From Chryseolinea serpens (GTDB lineage Bacteria > Bacteroidota > Bacteroidia > Cytophagales > Cyclobacteriaceae), in contig NZ_FQWQ01000001.1 in the NCBI RefSeq assembly GCF_900129725.1, positions 868,001 through 932,000 on the forward strand: DNA of 64,000 bases, in the 5' to 3' direction. A model generated the notes under the pieces. It ran no database searches, had not been told where the DNA came from, and saw only the letters and a program-made list of their open reading frames with translations. Position numbers and translations under genes: made by a program. This document shows positions 26,574 to 34,491 of this stretch, in pieces (position 1 is the stretch's first letter; the number at the start of each line of letters is the position of its first letter).

Positions 26574-27617
26574 TTACACGGCTGTTTTATACAATCTTCT
26601 TCTAAACCAGAAGGCCAGGTTCACCAGCAAGATCAACGCCGGCACTTCAATGAGGGGACCGATGACCCCGGCAAATGCTTGTCCTGAATTGATCCCAAAG
26701 ACGCCAACTGCTACGGCGATGGCCAGTTCAAAATTATTGCCGGTGGCCGTGAACGACACTGACGCGTTCTCCTCGTAGTTGGCGCCCAATCGCTTCGACA
26801 AAATAAAACTTAGCACGAAGATGATGATAAAATAAATCATCAGCGGTATCGCGATCCGGACCACGTCTAACGGGATACTGACGATCATCTTGCCTTTGAA
26901 GCTGAACATGATGACGATGGTGAAGAGCAGGGCTATCAAGGTCAGTGGACTGATCTTGGGCACTACATGTTCCACATACCAGGCCTCCCCTTTTTTCTTT
27001 TTAAAAGCGTAGCGCGTAAGAAAACCCGCGATGAACGGCACACCCAGGTAGAGAAACACACTCTCCGCGACGTCGCGCATGCTCACGTTCACCACCGAAC
27101 CATCCACACCAAAATAAGGTGGCAGCACGGTGATGAACAACCAGGCAAATGCGCTATAGAATAACACCTGAAAAATGCTGTTGAGTGCTACCAGCCCTGC
27201 GGCATACTCTTTATCACCTTTGGCCAGGTCATTCCAAACCAACACCATGGCGATGCAACGGGCGAGGCCGATGAGGATGAGGCCTACCATATACTCCGGT
27301 TTGTCGCGCAGAAAAATGACGGCGAGCGTGAACATCAGTAAGGGACCTACGATCCAGTTCAACACCAGCGAAAGGCTGATCACCCTGACGTTACTGAACA
27401 CCTTGCCCAGATGTTCATAGCGAACCTTGGCCAGTGGCGGGTACATCATCACGATAAGTCCCCCAGCAATGAGTACGTTCGTTGTGCCCACCTGGAAGTG
27501 CGCCATGAGTTGCTCTACCGGAAGCAAGTTGCCCAGGGCGACACCTACGGCCATCGCCAGAAAAATCCAGGACGTCAGATAGCGGTCCAGGAATCCGAGT
27601 TGCTTTTTGTTGCTCAT
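26574..27617 (-). CDS. acr3: ACR3-family arsenite efflux permease
   Basis: 347 residues with ten predicted TM helices. The hallmark [19 protein letters not shown] carries the catalytic Cys of ACR3 proteins, and [18 protein letters not shown] followed by [10 protein letters not shown] gives the second conserved region. ACR3 extrudes As(OH)3 across the inner membrane using the proton gradient. It lies between the ArsC-like phosphatase (10-base gap) and the sigma factor (2-base gap), all one transcription unit under ArsR. Confidence 0.96.
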   Translation of the reverse strand: MSNKKQLGFLDRYLTSWIFLAMAVGVALGNLLPVEQLMAHFQVGTTNVLIAGGLIVMMYPPLAKVRYEHLGKVFSNVRVISLSLVLNWIVGPLLMFTLAVIFLRDKPEYMVGLILIGLARCIAMVLVWNDLAKGDKEYAAGLVALNSIFQVLFYSAFAWLFITVLPPYFGVDGSVVNVSMRDVAESVFLYLGVPFIAGFLTRYAFKKKKGEAWYVEHVVPKISPLTLIALLFTIVIMFSFKGKMIVSIPLDVVRIAIPLMIYFIIIFVLSFILSKRLGANYEENASVSFTATGNNFELAIAVAVGVFGINSGQAFAGVIGPLIEVPALILLVNLAFWFRRRLYKTAV

Positions 27618-27627
27618 GGCGTCTTGG

Positions 27628-28269
27628 CTATACTTTTATTCGCGAAAACGCATATAATATCTCGCGCCCGATTTCGTGGACCCTTTCGGCATATTTGGCT
27701 GCTTCCTGAGGTGTTCCATCAAAGTTTTTCGGATCGTCATAGGTAAGCGCGATTCTTGTTGTGGCGCCCTGCACGAGGGGACAATTTTCATCGGCATGTG
27801 AGCACGCCATCACGGCCGCGAAATCGTTGCTTTGATTGAAAGGGTCATCGTATTTTTTTGAGAAAGCCCGGATGCCGGGCGCGTCGGGAGCGAATTTCAC
27901 ATCATACACCGGGTTCTCGCCATTGGCAAATTTGCTGATCGAAAATCCGGCGTCCTGCATGGCCTTTACCGCCCTGGGATTAAAGGCCGTTGCCTCCGTA
28001 CCGCCCGAAAAACAAATCACATTCGGCACACCATAGGCATGTGCAGCGGTCTGCGCCCATATTTGAGACAGGTGACTTCTCCGTGAATTGTGTGTACAAA
28101 TAAAGTTGAGATACGCCTTCTCGCCTGCGTCAATCTTGTCTTGAACAAAAGCTGTAAGTTGGTCAAGGATCTTTTTTCGCTCTGCCGGGATCTGTTCGAA
28201 TTCCCGTGTGAGTTGTTGGATAGTTCCTTGCAAGGGAGAAAGTAGTGTGGCGGTTCGAATCGCTGACAT
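27628..28269 (-). CDS. Low-molecular-weight phosphatase / arsenate reductase-like protein
   Basis: 213 residues of the LMW protein-tyrosine-phosphatase fold used by thioredoxin-coupled ArsC. The P-loop is C-x5-R in [14 protein letters not shown]. The position where the classical thioredoxin-type enzyme has a second Cys (CTGNSCR) is Arg, though further Cys ([13 protein letters not shown]) are present downstream. The last D-P of the fold is seen in [11 protein letters not shown]. Such proteins are standard in Bacteroidota ars operons and presumably convert arsenate to arsenite for ACR3. Activity is assumed from context. An N-terminal extension of about 35 residues precedes the fold. Confidence 0.88.
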   Translation of the reverse strand: MSAIRTATLLSPLQGTIQQLTREFEQIPAERKKILDQLTAFVQDKIDAGEKAYLNFICTHNSRRSHLSQIWAQTAAHAYGVPNVICFSGGTEATAFNPRAVKAMQDAGFSISKFANGENPVYDVKFAPDAPGIRAFSKKYDDPFNQSNDFAAVMACSHADENCPLVQGATTRIALTYDDPKNFDGTPQEAAKYAERVHEIGREILYAFSRIKV

Positions 28270-28284
28270 AGTTATTGTATTATT

Positions 28285-28294
28285 GTAATATTAC
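28285..28294. promoter_or_regulatory. Palindrome in the arsR-arsC gap, possible second ArsR site
   Basis: GTAATATTAC is a perfect 10-base palindrome 16 bases upstream of the ArsC-like start. The AATATTACG core recurs in the operator in front of arsR (28652-28671). It may be an internal operator or promoter element. Confidence 0.4.
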
Positions 28295-28315
28295 GGTAGC
28301 GCTAGTCAAAAAAAA

Positions 28316-28645
28316 TCAACAACAATCGTTCTTCTTCACAAATTTGGAGAACATGTTTATGAAGATGTCCCGGGCTTCCTCCCACACGTTTTCGTCGATG
28401 CAGTAGTTCACCTTGGGGCCTTCGATCTCGCCTTTGATGATCCCGATCTGTTTCAATTCTTTGAGATGTTGATTGATGGTGGATTGTGAAAGCGGCAGAA
28501 CATCGACCAGGTCGTTGCAAATACAGGTTTGATTGCTCAACAAATGTTCCAGTATGGCTACGCGGGCGGGATGGTCAAACGCCTTGGCCAGAACGGCAAG
28601 CCTGTTCTGACGCTTCTTGAATAGTTCTGATTTCGTGATCCCCAT
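28316..28645 (-). CDS. arsR: ArsR-family metalloregulatory repressor
   Basis: 109 residues from the ATG at 28645; a TTG five codons upstream is in frame but lies inside the operator. A winged helix is clear: HPARVAILEHLLSNQTCIC is alpha-3 with its Cys pair (TCICND, equivalent to the CVC As(III)-binding site), and PLSQSTINQHLKELKQIG is the recognition helix. The chain ends in a vicinal Cys pair (NDCC). It represses the ars unit and releases DNA on binding arsenite. An inverted repeat lies 6 bases upstream of the start codon. Confidence 0.94.
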   Translation of the reverse strand: MGITKSELFKKRQNRLAVLAKAFDHPARVAILEHLLSNQTCICNDLVDVLPLSQSTINQHLKELKQIGIIKGEIEGPKVNYCIDENVWEEARDIFINMFSKFVKKNDCC

Positions 28646-28651
28646 ATCGTT

Positions 28652-28671
28652 ATAACGCAATATTACGTTAT
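28652..28671. promoter_or_regulatory. ars operator (inverted repeat) upstream of arsR
   Basis: ATAACG, 8-base spacer CAATATTA, CGTTAT: a perfect 6-bp inverted repeat 6 bases before the arsR ATG. ArsR repressors bind such AT-rich imperfect dyads at the start of their own operon. The spacer core AATATTACG recurs at 28287-28295. Confidence 0.6.
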
Positions 28672-28729
28672 GACGTTTAAGAATCCAATTTTCGACAGAA
28701 ATCTTTTTGCTGTACTATAAGGGATTCTG

Positions 28730-29776
28730 TCACTCCACATCTTTCACACAACGAAAACCAATATGCGATTGCCCGCTGTCAAAGGCGGTAGCTTGCCGTG
28801 CGCTCGGGCGGTAGTTGACGCAATAGTTTGATGCACACAAGAACGATCCTCCTTTGGTGACGCGCTTCAGCCCATACGGATCTTGCGGGTCGAAAGGCTT
28901 AGCCGGACCGTGGGGGTTTAGGGTGAGACGGCTCTTGGCCAGTGTTTGGAAATACGTGGCATCATACCAGTCGCCGGTCCATTCCCACACGTTGCCGATC
29001 ATGTCGAACAGTCCATAGCCGTTGGGAGGAAAAGAACCCACGGGCGATGTGGTTTCGAAGCCATCCTCTTTGAGGTTGCGCACGGGGAAGCTGCCTTGAA
29101 AGGTGTTCGCCATAAATTTCCCTTGTGGCGATACTTCTTCGCCCCAACTGTAGCGATCGTTCTTTCCCCCGCGCGAGGCAAACTCCCATTCGGCTTCTGT
29201 GGGGAGGCGCTTGCCATAGTATTGGGCATAGGCCAGTGCATCGGGATAAGCAATATGAACGACCGGATGGTCCCACCGGCCTTCCAGGTTGCTGCCGGGA
29301 CCTTCGGGGTGTTGCCAGCTCACGCCTTCCCTCCATTGCCACCATTGGGTGTAGTCGTTCAGCATGACGGGTTGGGTTGGAGCATGGAACACCAGCGATC
29401 CGGGGACGAGCACGCTGTCGGGCGGTGCGGGGGTGCCGGGAGGGAGTTGCTTGCGGAGTTCCTCCCACGAGGGGTGGCGCTCGGCCAGCGTGATGTAGAC
29501 GGTGGCGTCTACAAACTTCTTGAATTGACGGTTGGTCACTTCCGTCTTGTCCATCCAAAACCTATCGACCTGAACCATGTGTGCAGGACGCTCGTGGTCG
29601 TAACTCTCGGCATCATCGGTGCCCATCATGAACACGCCACCCGGGATCAGCACCATGCCGCTTTGATCCGGTGTGACAACACGGGTATCTTTCACCGGGC
29701 GTGGTTTCATAAAGGCCACCGTTGCCGCCAACGCCACCACTCCGATGGAGATGGCCACGATTTTTGTTGCTTTCAT
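28730..29776 (-). CDS. Formylglycine-generating enzyme (sulfatase-modifying factor family)
   Basis: 348 residues from the ATG at 29776; a GTG two codons upstream is less likely. An N-terminal hydrophobic segment (about 7-22) suggests a membrane anchor or export. The FGE-sulfatase fold is complete: MVLIPGGVFMMGTDD, DKTEVTNRQFKKFVD, GKRLPTEAEWEFASRGG, GNVWEWTGDW and the terminal block with both active-site cysteines (C314 and C319 in SFLCASNYCVNYRPSAR) and HIGFRC. FGE oxidises the Cys of C-x-P/A-x-R sites to formylglycine, which both sulfatases at 34492 and 40503 need. A periplasmic location would fit those exported sulfatases. Confidence 0.93.
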   Translation of the reverse strand: MKATKIVAISIGVVALAATVAFMKPRPVKDTRVVTPDQSGMVLIPGGVFMMGTDDAESYDHERPAHMVQVDRFWMDKTEVTNRQFKKFVDATVYITLAERHPSWEELRKQLPPGTPAPPDSVLVPGSLVFHAPTQPVMLNDYTQWWQWREGVSWQHPEGPGSNLEGRWDHPVVHIAYPDALAYAQYYGKRLPTEAEWEFASRGGKNDRYSWGEEVSPQGKFMANTFQGSFPVRNLKEDGFETTSPVGSFPPNGYGLFDMIGNVWEWTGDWYDATYFQTLAKSRLTLNPHGPAKPFDPQDPYGLKRVTKGGSFLCASNYCVNYRPSARQATAFDSGQSHIGFRCVKDVE

Positions 29777-29994
29777 ACGCACCTTGTGTTAGATCCTCGT
29801 TGTTGCTTGTTCCTCTTGATAAAGCTCAGTTCGCCTTGATGAACTGCTCATACGGGTCAAGAAAATCTCTGGTATATGGCGTTTTGATCGAGACGCACCC
29901 CTCCCTGAAAAACGGTAGTCACGCCCTGATGATCGCTATGGGCGACTCGCTTTGCGTTACCGATTTCGACTTGGACATTCGGATGGCTTTCATA

Positions 29995-30103
29995 ACCATT
30001 GTAGTATTGATGAATTACCATTGTAGTATCGATGGATTACCATTGTAGTACCGATGGATTACCCTATAGTATCGATGAACCACCACTATAGTATCATTGG
30101 ATT
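29995..30103. repeat. Five tandem copies of a 21-22 bp repeat
   Basis: Head-to-tail units start at 29995, 30017, 30039, 30061 (21 bases) and 30082, with the consensus ACCATTGTAGTATCGATGG plus ATT. Copies differ at one to six positions. The block ends at the stop codon of the small gene 30102-30365. The rest of the 29777-29994 gap shows no gene or motif. The array is too short and lacks spacers, so it is not CRISPR. Confidence 0.85.
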
Positions 30104-30365
30104 ACCCTTCAAGCCTTGTTCTCTTATTATCGTCCGAATTCAAGTATCCAACGATCTCTTTCTCCAAGTCAGCGAAAACGCGTTGATACTCTAATTCTCC
30201 TTTCAGATTTTTGATCATATCATTCTTATAGTGCTCGAGTGTCCTTGCGCTGAAGTAGAAATCCTGACACAAGCTCTTGAAGTCGTCGTTCGTATTATAG
30301 GTCTTCAAAATTATTTTTCGATGCTTGGGAAAGCGATCGAGCATGTAAATAATCTCTTCGTTCAT
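30102..30365 (-). CDS. Small hypothetical helical protein
   Basis: 87 residues from the ATG at 30365; a further in-frame ATG at 30392 is possible. Mainly helical and charged: DRFPKHRKIILKTYNTNDDF, then SLCQDFYFSARTLEHYKND and a C-terminal charged helix. There is no signal peptide or TM. It is divergent from the TolB/TPR regulator gene (127 bases between starts) and its stop merges with the tandem-repeat block. It has no relation I recognise; it may be a small cytoplasmic partner of the regulator. Confidence 0.55.
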   Translation of the reverse strand: MNEEIIYMLDRFPKHRKIILKTYNTNDDFKSLCQDFYFSARTLEHYKNDMIKNLKGELEYQRVFADLEKEIVGYLNSDDNKRTRLEG

Positions 30366-30491
30366 AATCTTTTTAACAAGAAATATGTACATTCACTGAG
30401 CTGATATATTCGAAGTGCGAGGACGAATGTAGACGCTTCCGATGTGAACTATAAGTGAATAACCGTATTTTACTGTAAAACATGACCCCCG

Positions 30492-32132
30492 ATGTTAAGA
30501 GAAGAAGTATCCATTCAACTTCGAAGAATACTCAATTCCGCACCCATCATGAACTCGAGCGTTCTCACGCAGTTCTTGAATTTCGTGGTGTCGGAAACAC
30601 TCGCCGGCCGGAGTGACAGCCTGAAGGAATACACCATCGGTGTCCAGGCGCTGAAGAAGGATGCTGACTTCAACCCGCAGATCGACTCGATCGTCCGCAT
30701 CCATGCTGGCCGGCTGAGGCGCGCCCTCAAGGAGTATTACTATGAGCTCGGCCAGAACGACCCCATCATCATCGACATACCCAAGGGAAGTTATACCCCC
30801 CTCTTCACGTTCAAGTCCGACAAGGACATGATGGTCCTGACGGATCAAAGCCAGGAAGAGTTCACCGGCAATGCCCTCGACACAGAGATCGCATCGCCAC
30901 CGGCAACACCCGTGATCACCCTCCTGGAAAAGCCCACCATCGAGGTGCTCCCTTTCAAAAACATCACCTCTCAAAAAGAAGTCCAGTTCTTTGCCCGGGG
31001 ACTGACCGAATACATGAGCGCGGAGCTCACCCATTTCAGAAATGTAAGAGTGATCACGCCCGACCGTGAGCAACCTTCCAACACGCGCGACTTCGTCCTT
31101 ACGGGAAGTGTTCAGTGGGTGACCGGACGCATCCGCGCCTGGGTACACCTGACCCATTTCGCCACGCAGGAGCAGGTGTGGGCGCAGACCTTCGAGCGGC
31201 ATATTTCATTCGAAAGCTATTGGGAGTTCCAGGAAGAGATCGTGAACCAGGTGCTGGCCGAGATCATGGGACTGTACGGGGTCATCTCCAATTTCTATGT
31301 GAATAAGATCGACAATGCGCGGCCCGAAGAACGGACGGCATATCCCCTGCATTACTGGCACTTCCACCTCATAAAAAACTTTGATCTCCCCACGCTTCAA
31401 CGGGCCAAGCAAGCCTATGGCGACATTGTCAGGAATGACCCCAACAACGCCTTGGCCTACGCCTACCTCAGCCAGGTGTGTTCCGGCGAGAAGGCCCTGG
31501 TCAACATGGGCTTTGAAAGAGGGCTGGACGATGGCCTTGCCTATGGACAACTGTCGCTCAAGCGCGACCCGCTATGCCAGGAAGCCTACAAGGCCTTGGC
31601 CATTAACCAATTGATGCGGAACCACTTTAAAGACGCCGCGCAGCTCTTGGAGCAGGGCATCCGCATCAACCCGAAGTCCAACGACTACAAGGCCTACATG
31701 GGGGCAACCCTGATCTACTGTGGCTTTTACGATCGGGGCAAAGAGGTGCTGGACGAAGCCTTCGCGCGTGATCCGTATTTACCCTGGTGGCAGGTGCTGG
31801 CGTTCGGCTACTACGCGTTTAACCGTGAACACTACCAGGACGCCATTTTCTGGATCGAACGGATCGAGGTCACCAGTGAAAAGATCTCCCTCCTGAGAGC
31901 TGCATCCTATGCCTACCTGGAAAACTACAGCATGGCCTTCGACGTGTTGTCGCTGGAGCGCCAGGAATTGCTTACCGAACAACTGCTGGATCTTGACCGG
32001 CTAAATTCCCTCTTCACCCCTCACACCTTCGCACTCCAGGTACGCGAAGGATTAAAGAAGCTGATCCAACATCAGGCGACGGGTGTTTTCGGTATGACAC
32101 TCATGTTGCTCGTGCCTTTTATTTTTTGTTGA
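30492..32132 (+). CDS. TolB-like/TPR protein with an N-terminal putative DNA-binding domain
   Basis: 546 residues. Residues about 1-105 match the domain common to TolB/TPR regulators (VLTQFLNFVVSETLAGRSDS, then EYTIGVQALKKDADFNPQID and RIHAGRLRRALKEYY). It resembles a winged-helix signalling module. Residues about 150-265 form a TolB/FlgO-like domain (IEVLPFKNITSQKEVQFFAR). TPR helices follow to about 500, with a hydrophobic end (MTLMLLVPFIFC). It lies at the head of the sulfatase region and is the only plausible local regulator. Regulation of those genes is inferred from position. Confidence 0.75.
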   Translation: MLREEVSIQLRRILNSAPIMNSSVLTQFLNFVVSETLAGRSDSLKEYTIGVQALKKDADFNPQIDSIVRIHAGRLRRALKEYYYELGQNDPIIIDIPKGSYTPLFTFKSDKDMMVLTDQSQEEFTGNALDTEIASPPATPVITLLEKPTIEVLPFKNITSQKEVQFFARGLTEYMSAELTHFRNVRVITPDREQPSNTRDFVLTGSVQWVTGRIRAWVHLTHFATQEQVWAQTFERHISFESYWEFQEEIVNQVLAEIMGLYGVISNFYVNKIDNARPEERTAYPLHYWHFHLIKNFDLPTLQRAKQAYGDIVRNDPNNALAYAYLSQVCSGEKALVNMGFERGLDDGLAYGQLSLKRDPLCQEAYKALAINQLMRNHFKDAAQLLEQGIRINPKSNDYKAYMGATLIYCGFYDRGKEVLDEAFARDPYLPWWQVLAFGYYAFNREHYQDAIFWIERIEVTSEKISLLRAASYAYLENYSMAFDVLSLERQELLTEQLLDLDRLNSLFTPHTFALQVREGLKKLIQHQATGVFGMTLMLLVPFIFC

Positions 32133-32169
32133 CTCCTCTTGGTCTCCCCTTTTCCGAACCTCACCCCCG

Positions 32170-32225
32170 CCGTTAACGGTCAACCCATTCCTTAGTTTAA
32201 CGGTGTAACACCGTGTTTAACTATC
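32170..32225. promoter_or_regulatory. Palindrome cluster and shared 13-base motif upstream of the barrel operon
   Basis: The 339-base gap 32133-32471 contains CCGTTAACGG (32170-32179), CGGTGTAACACCG (dyad at 32201-32213) and GTGTTTAACTATC (32213-32225). The last motif also occurs exactly at 40389-40401, in front of the second sulfatase gene. These look like binding sites of one regulator. The remainder of the gap shows nothing else. Confidence 0.45.
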
Positions 32226-32471
32226 TTTTCTGACCCTGTCATGGTAACTATGTCTCCAGAACACCATGGCGTTGTGTCGGGCATACCCCATGCGTTGCGC
32301 ACGTACACAATCCTATCTGTCATTGAACATCGGGTTGGCCTTTGACTTCTCATGAAATAAAGGACCCTCTCTTTTTTTTCATAGTAGTTAAGGTAGGGAG
32401 GGGCGGAAGCGGGACCTGGAGTTACCGCTCTCCGCTCCGACCTTTCTTTTTTTTCAAACGATCCCCTCGAA

Positions 32472-33629
32472 ATGAAATCGCCTTATACGTTTGTCATGTT
32501 GATCTGCTGCTTCTTTATTGCCGTGCGTGGCCAATCACAGTCAAAGAAATTCGACATGAACGTATTTCGCGACTCTTTAGACGGGGCGTTGGACTTTAGC
32601 GAGTTTCTCATCAAAATGCGCGGCTTTGTGCCCGTGCCCATCATCGTCACCGAGCCGGCACTAGGTGGGTTTGGGCTGGGCGTTGCACCGGTGTTTTTGA
32701 AAAAGCGCCCACCCCTGGTGGACACGCTGGCTACGCGCATCAAAATAACACCGACGGCGCCCGACATGACCGGTGGCGCGGCATTTTACACCCTGAACAA
32801 GACCTGGGGTCTGCTTGCCTTCCAGTCTGGCACCTGGTTGAAGGCGCGAAGTAAATACCGCATCGCCGGCGGTTTTGCCAACGTGAACCTTTCGTTCTAT
32901 CGCACCCTCAACAACACCGAACAACAATTCCGTTTCAACCTGAAGAGCTTCCCCTTTATGGGCTACCTGCTCAAGGGCATCCGGGGAACCAACTGGAGCG
33001 CCGGGCTGCAGTATATGCTGCTTCACACCAAACTGAAGACCGACTCCGAATCACTTCCTGCGTTTGTGACCGACAAAGAAGTGACCAGCATCGTGAGCAT
33101 GCCCAGCGCGGTGATCGAATACGACAACCGCGACAATATTCTGACACCCAACAAAGGTCTGCGCTGGCGCACCAGCGTGGGATGGTCTGACCATGCTTTT
33201 GGCAGCGACTACGACTATGTGAAGCTCACCAGTTATGTAAACTACTACTACCCGGTACTGAAAAACCTGATCGGCGGGTTCCGTTGGGAGATGCAGGAAG
33301 TTTTTAACGAGCCGCCCTTCTACTTGCTGCCCTTCATCGACTTGCGGGGCATACCCATGGCCCGCTACCAGGGCAACATCTTTTCGCTGGTGGAGACCGA
33401 ATGGCGATGGGATTTCGTGCGGCGCTGGAGCGTTGTGGGATTTGTTGGCACCGGCAAGGCCTACGACACCTGGAGCGCCTTTGGCGAAGCCGATTGGGAG
33501 ACGAGCGGCGGCGCCGGATTTCGTTATCTCATCGCCCGAAAATTCAAATTGCGCTGTGGTATGGACCTCGCGCGCGGGCCGGAGCAGTGGGCGTATTACA
33601 TCGTGTTTGGCAGCTCGTGGTTCCGGTAG
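32472..33629 (+). CDS. BamA/TamA-like (D15-type) outer-membrane barrel protein
   Basis: 385 residues. A signal peptide (to about RGQS) and a short periplasmic segment lead to a barrel of the surface-antigen D15 type. Visible are SMPSAVIEYDNRDNILTPNKGLRW, here shown by its core YDNRDNILTPNKGLRW, then FIDLRGIPMARYQGN with the conserved RG motif, GFVGTGKAYDTW, and a final Phe/Arg (FGSSWFR). POTRA domains are absent, so it is unlikely to be BamA itself. A transport or surface role is inferred. It heads the operon that continues with the PepSY-like and sulfatase genes. Confidence 0.85.
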   Translation: MKSPYTFVMLICCFFIAVRGQSQSKKFDMNVFRDSLDGALDFSEFLIKMRGFVPVPIIVTEPALGGFGLGVAPVFLKKRPPLVDTLATRIKITPTAPDMTGGAAFYTLNKTWGLLAFQSGTWLKARSKYRIAGGFANVNLSFYRTLNNTEQQFRFNLKSFPFMGYLLKGIRGTNWSAGLQYMLLHTKLKTDSESLPAFVTDKEVTSIVSMPSAVIEYDNRDNILTPNKGLRWRTSVGWSDHAFGSDYDYVKLTSYVNYYYPVLKNLIGGFRWEMQEVFNEPPFYLLPFIDLRGIPMARYQGNIFSLVETEWRWDFVRRWSVVGFVGTGKAYDTWSAFGEADWETSGGAGFRYLIARKFKLRCGMDLARGPEQWAYYIVFGSSWFR

Positions 33630-33692
33630 TGACCAAAAGAAAATAACCATGACACATAACCCTATACATTTTTATCCTCTAAAAACAATCCT

Positions 33693-34223
33693 ATGAAAAA
33701 GCTCATCGTAACATGTTTGGCTGCGCTATGCATCCTGGGTTCGTATGCGCAGGAAAAAGTTTTGAAAGAAATGGACGCCGTGAAAATTTCGAAGACGGAC
33801 GCGCCTGGCCCGGTCGTGAAGCAGGCAGAAATAGATTTCCCCGGTGCCAGTCCCTTCCAGTATTATGCCGTGGGCGACACCATGCTGTCTAAAGACTGGC
33901 AAATAACGGAAGAACAGAACTTCTCGAAGGGCGAGAAAATAAATCACTACAGCGTAGAAATGCGCGGAAAGGATTCCTACTATCATGCGCTCTACGATGC
34001 GAATGGAAAACTACTGATGTCGCGCAAGGAAGAAAAGAACGTGGCGTTGCCCAAGGCGATCATGACCGCCTATGAAAACGGGCCCTACAGAGGCATCCCG
34101 CTCAAAAAAGACAAGCACTACAAGATCACGGATCACGGTAAGAAGAAAAATTATTATGAGGTATACCTGACCAACGGAAAAAAACTGATGTATAACGTCG
34201 ATGGCACGTTGATCAAAAAATAA
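33693..34223 (+). CDS. PepSY-like periplasmic protein
   Basis: 176 residues. The signal peptide ends at GSYAQ. Two PepSY-like units are visible, each with a strand-helix-strand pattern and the D-x-x-G-K-L turn: VVKQAEIDFPGASPFQYYAV with LYDANGKLLMSRKEE, and IMTAYENGPYRGIPLKK with VYLTNGKKLMYNVDG. Family members are often small exported proteins of unknown role or inhibitors. It sits 63 bases after the D15-like gene and before the first sulfatase. Confidence 0.75.
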   Translation: MKKLIVTCLAALCILGSYAQEKVLKEMDAVKISKTDAPGPVVKQAEIDFPGASPFQYYAVGDTMLSKDWQITEEQNFSKGEKINHYSVEMRGKDSYYHALYDANGKLLMSRKEEKNVALPKAIMTAYENGPYRGIPLKKDKHYKITDHGKKKNYYEVYLTNGKKLMYNVDGTLIKK

Positions 34224-34276
34224 AAACAGCCAATTGCAAAAAAACACCCGATCCCTGAGCAGAGATGATTTCACCC

Positions 34277-34319
34277 AAAGCGCAAAAGGGCATGCCGAAT
34301 AACGGCCGCTTTGCGCTTT
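34277..34319. terminator. Possible terminator hairpin before the first sulfatase gene
   Basis: AAAGCGCAAA at 34277-34286 pairs with TTTGCGCTTT at 34310-34319 across a 23-base loop, followed by only a short T run. It is weak as a terminator and could be an attenuating or processing hairpin. Confidence 0.4.
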
Positions 34320-34491
34320 TGCGACGACCCAATCCAAGCAATATGAAAATTTACCCCTCTGAAGAGGATGCAAAAAAAGGCCAACCATCCACTGGCCAAC
34401 ATCAAGGCGCTCAACCTTCAGCATTATTATATCCCCACGCTTCACGACGACCCAAATCTGAAGCCAATACGCCCTCTTATTTCACTGAACT

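Noticed and set aside
29995-30103. Possible CRISPR-like array
   Set aside because: Units are directly contiguous without spacers and there are no cas genes; it is a plain tandem repeat.
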